Shown here in pieces: positions 33,968 to 43,323 of a stretch of 64,000 nucleotides of DNA; position 1 is the first letter of the stretch, and the number at the start of each line of letters is the position of its first letter. Source of the DNA: Rhodobacterales bacterium (GTDB lineage Bacteria > Pseudomonadota > Alphaproteobacteria > Rhodobacterales > Rhodobacteraceae); assembly GCA_021155205.1 (NCBI GenBank), contig JAJNPS010000052.1:186001-250000 (forward strand), in the 5' to 3' direction. The notes below the pieces were generated by a model. It saw only the letters and a program-made list of their open reading frames with translations, did no database searches and had not been told where the DNA came from. The translations under genes were made by a program, and so were the position numbers.

Positions 33968-35926
33968 ATGACCAAAGATGCCCCCTGGCTGTTCCGCACC
34001 TATGCCGGGCATTCCACCGCCGCCGCGTCGAACGCGCTTTATCGCGGCAACCTCGCCAAGGGGCAGACGGGGCTGTCGGTCGCGTTCGATCTGCCGACGC
34101 AGACGGGCTATGACAGCGACCACGTGCTGGCGCGGGGCGAGGTCGGCAAGGTCGGAGTCCCGGTCGCGCATCTTGGCGACATGCGGACGCTCTTTCGGGA
34201 CATCCCGCTGGACCAGATGAACACCTCGATGACGATCAACGCCACCGCCCCATGGCTGCTCGCCCTCTACATCGCGGTGGCCGAAGAACAGGGGGCCGAC
34301 ATCGTCGCCCTGCAGGGCACCGTGCAGAACGACATCATCAAGGAATACCTGTCGCGCGGCACCTACATCACCGCGCCTGCGCCCAGTTTGCGGATGATCA
34401 CCGATGTTGCCGCCTATACCCGCCGGCATCTGCCGAAATGGAACCCGATGAACGTCTGCAGCTATCACCTGCAAGAGGCCGGGGCGACGCCGGAGCAGGA
34501 ACTGGCCTTTGCGCTTGCGACCGCCTGCGCCGTCCTCGACGGCCTGCGCGCCAAGGTCGCACCGGCGGATTTCCCCGACATGGTCGGGCGCATCAGTTTC
34601 TTCGTCAATGCCGGCATCCGCTTTGTCACCGAGATGTGCAAGATGCGCGCCTTTGTCGACCTTTGGGACGAGATCTGCCGCGACCGTTACGGCATCGCGG
34701 ATGCCAGGTACCGCCGCTTCCGCTATGGCGTGCAGGTGAACTCGCTGGGCCTGACCGAGCAGCAGCCGGAAAACAACGTCTACCGCATCCTCTTGGAAAT
34801 GCTGGCCGTCACCTTGTCGAAAAACGCCCGCGCCCGCGCCGTGCAACTGCCTGCCTGGAACGAGGCGCTTGGCCTGCCCCGCCCCTGGGACCAGCAATGG
34901 TCGCTGCGGATGCAGCAGATTTTGGCCTATGAGACCGACCTTCTGGACTACGACGACCTTTTCGACGGCAACCCGGCGGTGGATCGCAAGGTTGCGATGC
35001 TGAAGGACGGCGCGCGGGCCGAACTGGCGGTGATCGAGGCCATGGGCGGGGCGGTGGCGGCGATCCCCTACATGAAGGAACGACTGGTCGAGGCGAACGC
35101 CGAAAGGTTTGCGCGGATCGAGCGGGGCGAGACGGTCGTCGTGGGCGTCAATCGCTATACGACGACCGAACCTTCGCCTCTCACGACCGGCGACGGAACC
35201 GTGATGGCCGCCGATCCAGAGGCCGAGGCAGACCAGATCGCGCGGCTTCGGACGTGGCGGGCGGCGCGGGACGAATCTGCGGTCAGGGCCGCACTCGCCG
35301 ACCTGCGTGCCGCCGCTTACAGCGGGGCCAATATCATGCCGCCCTCCATCGCCGCCGCCAGGGCGGGCGTCACCACGGGCGAGTGGGGCACCCTGATCCG
35401 CACGGCCTTTGGCGAATACCGTGCGCCGACAGGCGTCAGCCGCAATCCATCCAACCGCACCGAGGGCCTCGAGGATATCCGCGAGGCCGTCCAGGTGGTG
35501 TCCTCGAAACTCGGTCGGCCGCTGAAGTTCCTGATGGGCAAGCCCGGCCTCGACGGCCATTCCAACGGCGCCGAACAGATCGCCGCCCGCGCGCGGGACT
35601 GCGGCATGGACATCACCTATGACGGCATCCGTCTGACCCCCGCCGACATCGTCGCGGCCGCCGCCGACCAGCGCGCCCATGTCGTCGGCCTGTCGATCCT
35701 GTCCGGCAGCCATCTGCCCCTGATCCGCGAAACACTGGACCGGATGCGGGATGCGGGCCTGTCCGACATCCCCCTGATCGTCGGCGGCATCATCCCGGAA
35801 GATGACGCCGCCACCTTGCGCGCCATGGGGGTTGCGGCGGTCTACACCCCCAAGGATTTCGAGCTGAACAAGATCATGATGGACATCGTCGGGCTGGTGG
35901 GCGCCCGCGCGGTGGCGGCGGAGTAA
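33968..35926 (+). CDS. ecm: Ethylmalonyl-CoA mutase
   Basis: A 652-residue coenzyme B12-dependent mutase. The N-terminal substrate barrel begins PWLFRTYAGHSTAAASNALY and has FDLPTQTGYDSDH, SMTINATAPWLLALYIAVAE and the GTVQNDIIKEYLSRGTYI segment. The C-terminal B12 domain has GKPGLDGHSNGAEQIA with the cobalt-ligating His, and GLSILSGSHLPL. The overall form and the nearby ccr identify ethylmalonyl-CoA rather than methylmalonyl-CoA mutase. It makes methylsuccinyl-CoA from (2R)-ethylmalonyl-CoA. Confidence 0.95.
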   Translation: MTKDAPWLFRTYAGHSTAAASNALYRGNLAKGQTGLSVAFDLPTQTGYDSDHVLARGEVGKVGVPVAHLGDMRTLFRDIPLDQMNTSMTINATAPWLLALYIAVAEEQGADIVALQGTVQNDIIKEYLSRGTYITAPAPSLRMITDVAAYTRRHLPKWNPMNVCSYHLQEAGATPEQELAFALATACAVLDGLRAKVAPADFPDMVGRISFFVNAGIRFVTEMCKMRAFVDLWDEICRDRYGIADARYRRFRYGVQVNSLGLTEQQPENNVYRILLEMLAVTLSKNARARAVQLPAWNEALGLPRPWDQQWSLRMQQILAYETDLLDYDDLFDGNPAVDRKVAMLKDGARAELAVIEAMGGAVAAIPYMKERLVEANAERFARIERGETVVVGVNRYTTTEPSPLTTGDGTVMAADPEAEADQIARLRTWRAARDESAVRAALADLRAAAYSGANIMPPSIAAARAGVTTGEWGTLIRTAFGEYRAPTGVSRNPSNRTEGLEDIREAVQVVSSKLGRPLKFLMGKPGLDGHSNGAEQIAARARDCGMDITYDGIRLTPADIVAAAADQRAHVVGLSILSGSHLPLIRETLDRMRDAGLSDIPLIVGGIIPEDDAATLRAMGVAAVYTPKDFELNKIMMDIVGLVGARAVAAE

Positions 35927-36032
35927 CAGGCCACGGCGGCGCGCCATTGCCGCCGCACCCGTTGTGCGCTTTCGCGGACGCGCCTGATCCGCTAGGCTGC
36001 CCGCAAAGCAAAACAAAACAACGAGGCAGGGC

Positions 36033-37274
36033 ATGGCAATCTCGCGGCGCATGATGATCGCAACTTCGCTTGCGACGCTGGTTTCTGGATGCGTTTCCGG
36101 CGGCGGGACCAGCCGTGGCAGCGCTGGTACATCGACCACCTTCCGTGCCGCACCCAACGCCGGCTATGACGCCTGGGTCGAAGGCTTTCGTGCCCGCGCA
36201 GCCGCGCGGGGGATATCGGACGCCACCCTCAGTGCCGCCTTTCGCAGGGCGGGGTTTCTGCCCGACGTCATCGACCGCGACCGCAACCAGACCGAGTTCA
36301 AGCGCAGCCTTGAGGATTACCTTGCCATCGCCGCGTCTGAGGAACGGGTCAGCCTTGGGCGCGCGAAACTGCGCCAGAATGCCGGCACCCTGAACGCCAT
36401 CGAGGGCCGCTACGGGGTGGAGCCGCATGTCGTGGCCGCTGTCTGGGGCCTGGAAAGCTTCTTCGGCACGCGGCGCGGCAATGTCCCGGTGATCTCGGCC
36501 CTGTCGACGTTGGCCTATGACGGGCGGCGCGGCGCGTTCTTTGAGGGCCAGTTGATCGCCGCCCTGCGCATCCTGCAGAACGGCGACATTTCGGCCGACC
36601 GCATGACCGGCAGCTGGGCCGGCGCGATGGGGCATACCCAGTTCATCCCGACCTCATACCTGGAATTTGCCGTCGATTTCACCGGCGACGGACGGCGCGA
36701 CATCTGGTCGGATGATCCATCGGACGCGCTCGCCTCCACCGCGGCCTATCTGTCGCGATCGGGCTGGACGCGCGGGCAACCCTGGGGGTCCGAGGTACGT
36801 CTGCCGCAGGGCTTCTCCCCCGGGCTTCTGGGACGCGGCAAGGGAAAGTCCGCTGCCGCCTGGAGCGACCTTGGGGTGACGCTGGCTGATGGCGGCCGCC
36901 TTCCCGGCACTGCGTCCGGGTCGATCATCGCACCGAATGGCCCCGGCGGTCCTGCGTTCCTTCTGACCAGAAATTTCAACGTGATCCTGCGCTACAACAA
37001 CGCCGAGAACTATGCCATCGGCGTGGGCCACCTGTCCGACCGGCTGGCGGGCGGCGACGCGATCCGCGCGTCGTTCGGCCCCGATGCCACAGGCATGACC
37101 ATCGCCGACCGGCAGGACCTGCAGCGCCGCCTGACCGCCGCGGGGTTCGACACCGAAGGGTCGGACGGGGTGATCGGGCCAAAGACCCGCGCCGCAATCA
37201 GCGCCTATCAGGCAAGCATCGGCCTGCCCGCCACCGGCGAGCCGTCGCTGGATCTGTTGCGCCGCCTGCGCTGA
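36033..37274 (+). CDS. MltB-type lytic murein transglycosylase
   Basis: A 413-residue envelope protein. The N-terminus MAISRRMMIATSLATLVSGC ends in a lipobox-like LVSGC, so it is probably a lipoprotein. The SLT domain contains VVAAVWGLESFFGTRRGNVP with the catalytic Glu, and GSWAGAMGHTQFIPTSYLEF. A peptidoglycan-binding type 1 domain ends the protein (LQRRLTAAGFDTEGSDGVIG at about 353-372, then PKTRAAISAYQ). It cleaves glycan strands with 1,6-anhydro ring formation during wall turnover. It follows ecm on the same strand but with a 106-bp gap. Confidence 0.92.
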   Translation: MAISRRMMIATSLATLVSGCVSGGGTSRGSAGTSTTFRAAPNAGYDAWVEGFRARAAARGISDATLSAAFRRAGFLPDVIDRDRNQTEFKRSLEDYLAIAASEERVSLGRAKLRQNAGTLNAIEGRYGVEPHVVAAVWGLESFFGTRRGNVPVISALSTLAYDGRRGAFFEGQLIAALRILQNGDISADRMTGSWAGAMGHTQFIPTSYLEFAVDFTGDGRRDIWSDDPSDALASTAAYLSRSGWTRGQPWGSEVRLPQGFSPGLLGRGKGKSAAAWSDLGVTLADGGRLPGTASGSIIAPNGPGGPAFLLTRNFNVILRYNNAENYAIGVGHLSDRLAGGDAIRASFGPDATGMTIADRQDLQRRLTAAGFDTEGSDGVIGPKTRAAISAYQASIGLPATGEPSLDLLRRLR

Positions 37275-37331
37275 CCCCCTTTCGCAAGGCACCCTGCCCC
37301 GTTAGCTTGCGCGAAAGTCAGGGGGACAGTC

Positions 37332-38036
37332 ATGACCTTTCATATCGGTGCCAAACCCGGCGACATCGCCGAAACCGTGCTGTTGCCGGGCGACCCCTAC
37401 CGCGCCCGCTGGGCCGCGCAGACATACCTCAAGGACGCCGTTCTGGTGAACGAGGTGCGCGGCATGCTGGGCTATACCGGCACCTGGAACGGCCACCCTG
37501 TCACCATTCACGGATCGGGCATGGGGATGCCGTCGCTGTCGATCTATGCCAATGAACTGATCCGCGACTACGGCGCGCAGACGCTCATCCGCATCGGGTC
37601 GGCGGGCGCGCTGCAACCGCATGTCAAGGTGCGGGATGTGGTGCTGGCGATGACCGCCTCGATCGCCGGATCACCGTCGCGCACGATCTTTCGTGACCTC
37701 AATTACGCCCCCTGCGCCGATTTCGGCCTGCTGGCGGCAGCGCACAAGGCCGCGCAGTCGATGGGCGTGCCGATCCACACGGGCGGCATCTATTCGTCAG
37801 ACACCTTTTATGACGAACGCCCCGACCTGGTCGAACAACTGACCCGCCACGGAACCCTCTGCGTCGAGATGGAGGCAGCCGAGCTTTACACCCTCGGCGC
37901 CCGCTATGGCCGACGCGCGCTGGCGGTACTGACCATTTCCGACCATATCGTCACCGGGGAGGCCCTTCCTGCCGACCAGCGCGAGAAAAGCTTTGGCGCG
38001 ATGGTCGAGGTGGCACTGAAGGCCGCCTTCGCCTGA
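37332..38036 (+). CDS. deoD: Purine nucleoside phosphorylase, DeoD type
   Basis: A 234-residue hexameric-type phosphorylase. The early segments FHIGAKPGDIAETVLLPGDP and NEVRGMLGYTGTWNGHPV, the phosphate-binding LIRIGSAGALQ and the base-binding LCVEMEAAELYTLGARYGRR match DeoD. It splits purine (deoxy)nucleosides into base and ribose-1-phosphate for salvage in the cytoplasm. AGGGGGACAGTC precedes the ATG. It stands alone between the transglycosylase and an oxidoreductase. Confidence 0.95.
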   Translation: MTFHIGAKPGDIAETVLLPGDPYRARWAAQTYLKDAVLVNEVRGMLGYTGTWNGHPVTIHGSGMGMPSLSIYANELIRDYGAQTLIRIGSAGALQPHVKVRDVVLAMTASIAGSPSRTIFRDLNYAPCADFGLLAAAHKAAQSMGVPIHTGGIYSSDTFYDERPDLVEQLTRHGTLCVEMEAAELYTLGARYGRRALAVLTISDHIVTGEALPADQREKSFGAMVEVALKAAFA

Positions 38037-38112
38037 TCACCCTTACGTGACGCGGCTGGCATCACGGGCTGCACGGGCCTACCTCAAATAGGCCCCAACA
38101 GATTGGTCCATC

Positions 38113-39048
38113 ATGAAAGCCGCCCGCATCCACGCCTATGGCGAATCTTCGGTCATCCGTGTCGAAGACGCCCCGCTGCCAGTACTGCAGGCCGATGAGG
38201 TGCTGATCCGCGTCGTCGCCACTTCGGTCAATCCGGTGGACTGGAAAATTCGCAAGGGCTATCTCAAGACCTTCATTCCTTATGACATGCCGCTGATCAT
38301 GGGCTGGGATGTCTCTGGCATCGTTGAGAAAACGGGCAGTTCCGTGACTCGGTTGAAAACCGGCGATGCGGTCTACAGCCGACCCGACATCGTCCGCAAC
38401 GGGGCCTATGCCGAATACATCGCCGTGCGCGAAGCCGAGGTCGCGGCCAAGCCCGCAACCATCAGCCATGTCGAGGCGGCAAGCCTGCCCCTCGTCTCGA
38501 TCACCGCATGGGAGGCGCTTTTCACCACAGCCAACCTTTCAAAAGGCCAGCGTGTCCTGATCCATGCCGGGGCGGGCGGCGTCGGCTCCATCGCCGTGCA
38601 ACTTGCCCGCGCCAAGGGCGCACATGTCACCGCAACCGCGTCGGCCGGCAAGGCAGCACTTGTCCGCTCGCTTGGCGCGGATGCGGTGATCGACTATCGC
38701 GCAGAGGATTTCAGCGCTGTCGCCCGCGACATGGACGTCGTCTTTGACACCGTTGGCGGCGAGGTGCAGGAGAAGTCCTGGGCCGTGCTGAAGCCCGGAG
38801 GGATGCTTGTCTCGATCACGGACCGCCCGTCGGAAGACCGCGCCAAGGCCGAGGGCAAGCGCGCAGCCTATGTCTTCATCGGCCCGAACGCCGCGATCCT
38901 GAAAGACCTGGCGGGGATGATCGACCTGGGACAGGTCAGGCCCTTGATTGCAGCCGAGTTCGGCCTGAACGACACTGCCAAGGCGCAGGATTTCAGCGAA
39001 ACCGGCCGCTCCACCGGCAAGATCGTGATCTATGTCGGCCACCCCTGA
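38113..39048 (+). CDS. MDR-family NADP-dependent quinone oxidoreductase-like protein
   Basis: A 311-residue zinc-independent medium-chain reductase. The substrate-binding N-terminal domain has SVNPVDWKIRKGYLK and MGWDVSGIVEKTGSSV, and the NADPH-binding domain has VLIHAGAGGVGSIAVQLARA. The family reduces quinones, enals or ketones. No catalytic zinc cysteines are visible. Neighbours give no pathway clue, so the substrate stays open. Confidence 0.87.
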   Translation: MKAARIHAYGESSVIRVEDAPLPVLQADEVLIRVVATSVNPVDWKIRKGYLKTFIPYDMPLIMGWDVSGIVEKTGSSVTRLKTGDAVYSRPDIVRNGAYAEYIAVREAEVAAKPATISHVEAASLPLVSITAWEALFTTANLSKGQRVLIHAGAGGVGSIAVQLARAKGAHVTATASAGKAALVRSLGADAVIDYRAEDFSAVARDMDVVFDTVGGEVQEKSWAVLKPGGMLVSITDRPSEDRAKAEGKRAAYVFIGPNAAILKDLAGMIDLGQVRPLIAAEFGLNDTAKAQDFSETGRSTGKIVIYVGHP

Positions 39049-39116
39049 CCTGACCCTCATCGGCCATTGCGCCGCAAGCAACCCTCTGCTTCACATGGCG
39101 GACAAAGGAGTCCGCC

Positions 39117-40439
39117 ATGCCCCACCTTGCCCCACGCCCATGGGTTCCGCTCGCTTGCGAAACCCTGATCCAGCGCATCGCGCGCGAAACGGCCAGCGCA
39201 TCGACCACCGTTTCCGACCGGATCGAGGCGCTGATCGTGCAGAACATGGCAATCCACGACCGCGACTGCTTTAACCTGAACCCCGCGACCAACGTGATGA
39301 ACCCGGCCGCCGAGGCGGTTCTGGCGCGGGGCCTCGGGTCGCGCCCCAGCCTGGGCTACCCGGGCGACAAGTACGAGATGGGGCTGGAGGCGATCGAGGA
39401 AATCGAGGTCATCTGCGCCGAGCTTGCCGCCGAAATCTTTCAGGCGACACATGCCGAGATTCGCGTCGGCTCTGGCGCGCTGGCGAACCTTTACGGGTTC
39501 ATGGCGCTGGCGAAACCGGGCGATGCCATCATTGCGCCGTCACCTGCCATCGGCGGTCATGTCACCCACCATGCGGGGGGATCGGCGGGGATGTACGGGC
39601 TGGTGACGCACACAGCGCCAGTGGATGCCGACGGCTACACCATCGACCTGGCGCAGCTGGCAACGCTTGCCCGGCAGGTGCGCCCCAGGATCATCACGGT
39701 CGGCGGCAGCCTGAACCTGTTCCCACATCCCGTCGCCGAGATCCGCTCCATTGCCGACGCGGTGGGCGCAAAGGTGCTTTTCGACGCGGCCCACCAATGC
39801 GGCATGATCGCAGGTGGCATCTTTCCGAACCCCTTGGCACAGGGCGCGCATCTGATGACGATGAGCACCTATAAATCCCTTGGCGGCCCGGCGGGCGGGC
39901 TGATCGTGACCAGCGATGCGGAAATTGCCGAACGGCTGGACACAATCGCGTTTCCCGGAATGACTGCGAACTTCGACGCTGCAAAATCGGCAGCCTTGGC
40001 ACTCAGCCTGTTGGACTGGCGCGCGTATGGCCCCGCCTATGCGCGGGCGATGGTGGACCTTGCGCAGGCGCTGGCGCGGGAACTGGCCGCCCTTGGCCTG
40101 CCGGTCCACGCGGCCGAGCGGGGGGCAACCCAGTCGCATCAGTTCGCCATCGCGGCAGCGGCGTTCGGTGGCGGGCAGGCGGCGTCGAAAACCCTGCGCA
40201 AGGCGGGCTTTCTGGCATGTGGCATCGGCCTGCCGATCCCGGACGTGCCGGGCGACATGAACGGGTTGCGCATCGGAACACCCGAACTGGTGCGGCGCGG
40301 CGTGACACCCGCCGATGCCCCGGCGCTAGCGGCGCTGATCGCCGAAGGCCTGCGCAGCAATGCCCCCGAAACCGTCGCCCCGCGCACGGCGGCGCTCCGG
40401 GCACGGTTTCAGGGGCTGCATTACATCAGGCAGGGTTGA
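39117..40439 (+). CDS. SHMT-like PLP-dependent enzyme
   Basis: A 440-residue fold-type I PLP protein resembling serine hydroxymethyltransferase. SLGYPGDKYEMGLEAIEEIE corresponds to the SHMT YPGxRYYGG region, the stacking His lies in PAIGGHVTHHAGG, the PLP-nitrogen Asp in LFDAAHQCGMIAGG, the Schiff-base Lys in MSTYKSLGGPAGG, and the carboxylate Arg probably in LRIGTPELVRRG. The Tyr-Tyr-Gly-Gly stretch is replaced by YEMG, so folate-dependent SHMT activity is doubtful. It could be an aldolase or transferase acting on beta-hydroxy or alpha-methyl amino acids. Confidence 0.75.
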   Translation: MPHLAPRPWVPLACETLIQRIARETASASTTVSDRIEALIVQNMAIHDRDCFNLNPATNVMNPAAEAVLARGLGSRPSLGYPGDKYEMGLEAIEEIEVICAELAAEIFQATHAEIRVGSGALANLYGFMALAKPGDAIIAPSPAIGGHVTHHAGGSAGMYGLVTHTAPVDADGYTIDLAQLATLARQVRPRIITVGGSLNLFPHPVAEIRSIADAVGAKVLFDAAHQCGMIAGGIFPNPLAQGAHLMTMSTYKSLGGPAGGLIVTSDAEIAERLDTIAFPGMTANFDAAKSAALALSLLDWRAYGPAYARAMVDLAQALARELAALGLPVHAAERGATQSHQFAIAAAAFGGGQAASKTLRKAGFLACGIGLPIPDVPGDMNGLRIGTPELVRRGVTPADAPALAALIAEGLRSNAPETVAPRTAALRARFQGLHYIRQG

Positions 40440-40493
40440 CTAAACCGATTCGTCCGCGTCAGGTGCCATCCCCCCGACAAGATGGAGATGGTG

Positions 40494-41477
40494 ATGCAAC
40501 AACGGCAATTGGGCAGGGACGGCCCCATGGTGTCGGCGATCGGCCTCGGCTGCCTGTCCTTCGGCGGGATTTTCGGCGCGACCACGCAGGACGTGTCCCT
40601 GCGCTGCCTCGACGCCGCCTGGGACCATGGCATCACGTTTTTCGACACCGCCAACATCTACGGGAATGGCGTGTCCGAGGATGTGCTTGGCGAATGGCTG
40701 CGCACCCGCCGCCGCCCCGCCGTGATTGCGACCAAGGCCGGCATCGTCGGCGGTGCGAACCGGCGGATCGACAATTCCGAACCATATCTGCGCACCGAAC
40801 TTGAAGGCTCGCTGCGACGCCTTGGCCTTGATCACGTGGCCCTTTTCTACATCCACCGCCACGAAGAGGCGCGTCCCATCGAAGAGGTTGCAACAACCCT
40901 TGCGGCCCTGGTGGCCGAGGGCAAGATCGGCGGCTACGGCATGTCGGAAATTGCGCCCTACACGCTGCGGCGCGCGCATGCAGTCCATCCATGCCGTGCG
41001 GTGCAGAACGAGTATTCGCTGTGGACGCGGCAGCCCGAACTTGGGCTGATCCAGACCTGCGCGGAACTGGGGACGGCCTTCGTGCCGTTCTCGCCGCTGG
41101 CGCGCGGCGCGCTGGGGCATAGCATGCTGGACCCGATGACGCTGCCCGAGACCGAGTTTCGCCGCCATATCCCAAGGTTTTCGGCCGAGAACTGGCCGCG
41201 CAACCGCCGGATCATAGAGAAATTCCGTACCTATGCGGCGGATCGGGGTGCCTCGCCCGCCGCGCTGGCGATTGCCTGGGTGCTGGATCAGGGACCGCAT
41301 TTGATCCCGATTCCGGGAACAAGAACGGCGGCGCATGTCGGGGACTGGGCAGATGCCTCATGCCTGCGCCTGACCGATGCAGACCGTGCCATGTTCGCCG
41401 AGGTCATGCCGGTGGGTTGGGCCTGCGGCGACCGCTATAACCACGAGCAGGCCGGGACCGTCGAACGGTACTGCTGA
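40494..41477 (+). CDS. Aldo/keto reductase
   Basis: A 327-residue (beta/alpha)8 reductase. The start at 40494 is chosen because GGAG lies at the right distance; ATGs at 40482 and 40488 overlap that site. The catalytic tetrad is visible as Asp and Tyr in FFDTANIYGNG, Lys in VIATKAG and His in FYIHRHE. NADPH binding is marked by the C-terminal LIPIPGTRTAAHVGD. Members of this type reduce aldehydes and sugars. It is 54 bp downstream of the SHMT-like gene and may share its transcript. Confidence 0.9.
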   Translation: MQQRQLGRDGPMVSAIGLGCLSFGGIFGATTQDVSLRCLDAAWDHGITFFDTANIYGNGVSEDVLGEWLRTRRRPAVIATKAGIVGGANRRIDNSEPYLRTELEGSLRRLGLDHVALFYIHRHEEARPIEEVATTLAALVAEGKIGGYGMSEIAPYTLRRAHAVHPCRAVQNEYSLWTRQPELGLIQTCAELGTAFVPFSPLARGALGHSMLDPMTLPETEFRRHIPRFSAENWPRNRRIIEKFRTYAADRGASPAALAIAWVLDQGPHLIPIPGTRTAAHVGDWADASCLRLTDADRAMFAEVMPVGWACGDRYNHEQAGTVERYC

Positions 41478-41493
41478 CCCGAAGGGCGCCGGA

Positions 41494-42213
41494 TCAGCCG
41501 GCCAGTGCCATGCGCGGTTCCGATACCGGCTGCAATGCGGCGACCGGCAGCGGCATATCGGCAAAACCATCATCTTCGCGGCGCAACTGGATGAAATCGG
41601 ACCCGGCGCGGCGCGACGCATGCTGCGTCGAATAGGCTGCGGGCATCGTCAGAACCGCATAAAGCCTGCCGTCCTCGTCGTTGCGGTAAGGTTCGCCCAG
41701 CCGCGTCGCATCGTAACCAAGCTGCCGCAAGGCCCGCATCAAGGCCAATGACGACAAGCAGATCAGTTCGGTCGCGCCGTGGGCAATCGCGGTCTCGACC
41801 AGTCCATCCACGATCAGGCGCAGACATTCGCTGCGGTCGCGCTGCGTCGTCAGGCTGTCCGAAATGACCAGCCGCGTGCATTCCCAGACCATCGGGCTGG
41901 CGATCTCGACCGACATCACATGCGCCGGGATATGCGGCAGCTTGCCCGAATAGGCGTCGCGCAGCATGTAGGTGTGTTCGCCCCAGCTGGCAGTGGTCGC
42001 CATGGCACGCGCACCGCCGACAACCACACCGTCCTGCATCACCAGCGAGTAATGCGCGACCGGCGTGTCGTACTGGTCCATCTCTATTGTTTCGTTATGC
42101 GGGATGTCCCACTTCAGCTGATCGACAAAGACCTGCTTGCGCAGACGCAGAAAGTCCCAGAACGCAGGCCCGTGGCGGTGCAGACCACAAAAATCGAAAC
42201 GCAGATTAAACAT
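41494..42213 (-). CDS. LuxI-family acyl-homoserine lactone synthase
   Basis: A 239-residue protein starting MFNLRFDFCGLHRHGPAF after a GGGGGATT site. The conserved LuxI residues are present: Arg25 and Phe29 in LRLRKQVFV, Trp35, Asp46 and Asp49 in EMDQYDT, Arg69 in GGARA, and Glu111/Arg114 in WECTRLVI. It should make an N-acyl-homoserine lactone from S-adenosylmethionine and acyl-ACP. The C-terminal tail past about residue 210 is a family-variable extension. A candidate lux-type box lies 57 bp upstream. A LuxR gene follows upstream on the same strand. Confidence 0.88.
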   Translation of the reverse strand: MFNLRFDFCGLHRHGPAFWDFLRLRKQVFVDQLKWDIPHNETIEMDQYDTPVAHYSLVMQDGVVVGGARAMATTASWGEHTYMLRDAYSGKLPHIPAHVMSVEIASPMVWECTRLVISDSLTTQRDRSECLRLIVDGLVETAIAHGATELICLSSLALMRALRQLGYDATRLGEPYRNDEDGRLYAVLTMPAAYSTQHASRRAGSDFIQLRREDDGFADMPLPVAALQPVSEPRMALAG

Positions 42214-42269
42214 CGCAATCCCCCAAGTCACGGAAACAATCTGCCCGAAAACGCGGGAAAGAACTACCC

Positions 42270-42287
42270 CCACAAGTTGTATTGTGG
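42270..42287. promoter_or_regulatory. Candidate lux-type box before luxI
   Basis: CCACAAGTTGTATTGTGG is a perfect 18-bp dyad (CCACAA-N6-TTGTGG) centred about 65 bp before the luxI start. Size, symmetry and position fit a LuxR-protein binding site, but the sequence differs from the classical V. fischeri box. Confidence 0.55.
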
Positions 42288-42599
42288 TGTGATTGAGAGA
42301 AAAGAATGGCAAAAATCCGACATTTGGGGCCGAATCGAGACTAATAAGTGCAAGCCTGAAATCGGACTGTCCAAGTTTTCGCAGGATTGGTCTGCAAGCA
42401 GTGCATACCATCCAGAAACAATGTGGGAAAAGTGCAAGTCACGGGTGGCGCTGATCAGGTCAACCGGACACCGCTATGAACCGATTCGCATGATGTCCGC
42501 GCAGGTGTTGGCGCGTTTCCAGCCTTGCCGAACAGCAACCAAACCGTCGCGTGCCGGGCGGGACTTGTGGATTTTGCGGCCGCAGTCGGGGAAGGTCTT
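42288..42599. other. Non-coding region between luxI and luxR
   Basis: About 310 bp with no supported gene. It is AT-richer than the surroundings and holds the promoter side of luxI. Confidence 0.5.
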
Positions 42600-43217
42600 C
42601 TAAAAGAGCCTGCGCGACGCGGCGATGGTCGCAGCCTGCGAGACGGTACGCGCAGACAACTTGCGCTTGGCCCCGTTCAGCCGCGCCTTGACCGCACTTT
42701 CGGAAATGCCGATCGTGTCGGCAATCTGGCGCAATCGCATGCCGCGAGACAACAACCTCAGCGCCTCGATCTCGGCGCCGGTCAGCGCCTGATCCAGGGG
42801 TTGCGCCTGGTCGGAATGCAGCATCGACAACATGGACGACAAGAGGTCAAGTTCGGGCGCCAGATATTCCCGGTCGCCACGGAAAAAGAAGCCGAAGCTG
42901 CGCCGCCCGTGATCGGTCGGCAGATGCGCCGAGGCGACAGCGCCATGTGACAGTCCGAACAGCGCCGCGGTCGCAACCACGCCCATCGGATCGGGTGATT
43001 CGATTTCCGAAACGCGCGCGATGCCAGTGCTCGCATAGACCCACTTCATCAGCGGGTCATACACCACCAGCCCGTGCTTGGTGTAATGTTCGACCCACGG
43101 ATCGGGCAACTGGTTCAACTCTTCGGACGGAAACGAAAAGCCCACCCGCAACGCAACGTAATAGCCGGCCGGCGCCAGCATTCCAATTTGTTCGGTGAAC
43201 TCCTGCAAACGTGTCAT
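42600..43217 (-). CDS. LuxR-family quorum-sensing transcription regulator
   Basis: A 205-residue protein. The autoinducer-binding domain (about 1-140) keeps the family pocket residues Trp41, Tyr45, Asp54, Pro55 and Trp59. The GerE-type helix-turn-helix starts near residue 145 (LTGAEIEALRLLSRGMRLRQ, then IADTIGISESAVKARLNGAKRKL). It lies upstream of luxI on the same strand and is divergent from a second LuxR-type gene that lacks the DNA-binding part. It probably activates luxI when bound to the signal. Confidence 0.9.
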   Translation of the reverse strand: MTRLQEFTEQIGMLAPAGYYVALRVGFSFPSEELNQLPDPWVEHYTKHGLVVYDPLMKWVYASTGIARVSEIESPDPMGVVATAALFGLSHGAVASAHLPTDHGRRSFGFFFRGDREYLAPELDLLSSMLSMLHSDQAQPLDQALTGAEIEALRLLSRGMRLRQIADTIGISESAVKARLNGAKRKLSARTVSQAATIAASRRLF

Positions 43218-43259
43218 CTGATCAAAGCAGTTGCCGAGCGGGCCAATGAGACTTACCGT

Positions 43260-43277
43260 GCATTACTAACGCATTAC
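43260..43277. promoter_or_regulatory. Direct repeats GCATTAC with 11-bp period
   Basis: GCATTAC occurs at 43260-43266 and 43271-43277, one helical turn apart, in the 106-bp gap between the divergent LuxR-type genes. GCCGAGC and GCTCGGT flank the repeats as an inverted pair. These could bind a regulator or overlap core promoters. Confidence 0.35.
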
Positions 43278-43323
43278 CCGGCTCGGTTGATCTGCCGCGT
43301 TGGCAGCAGCTTAGAGATGAACG

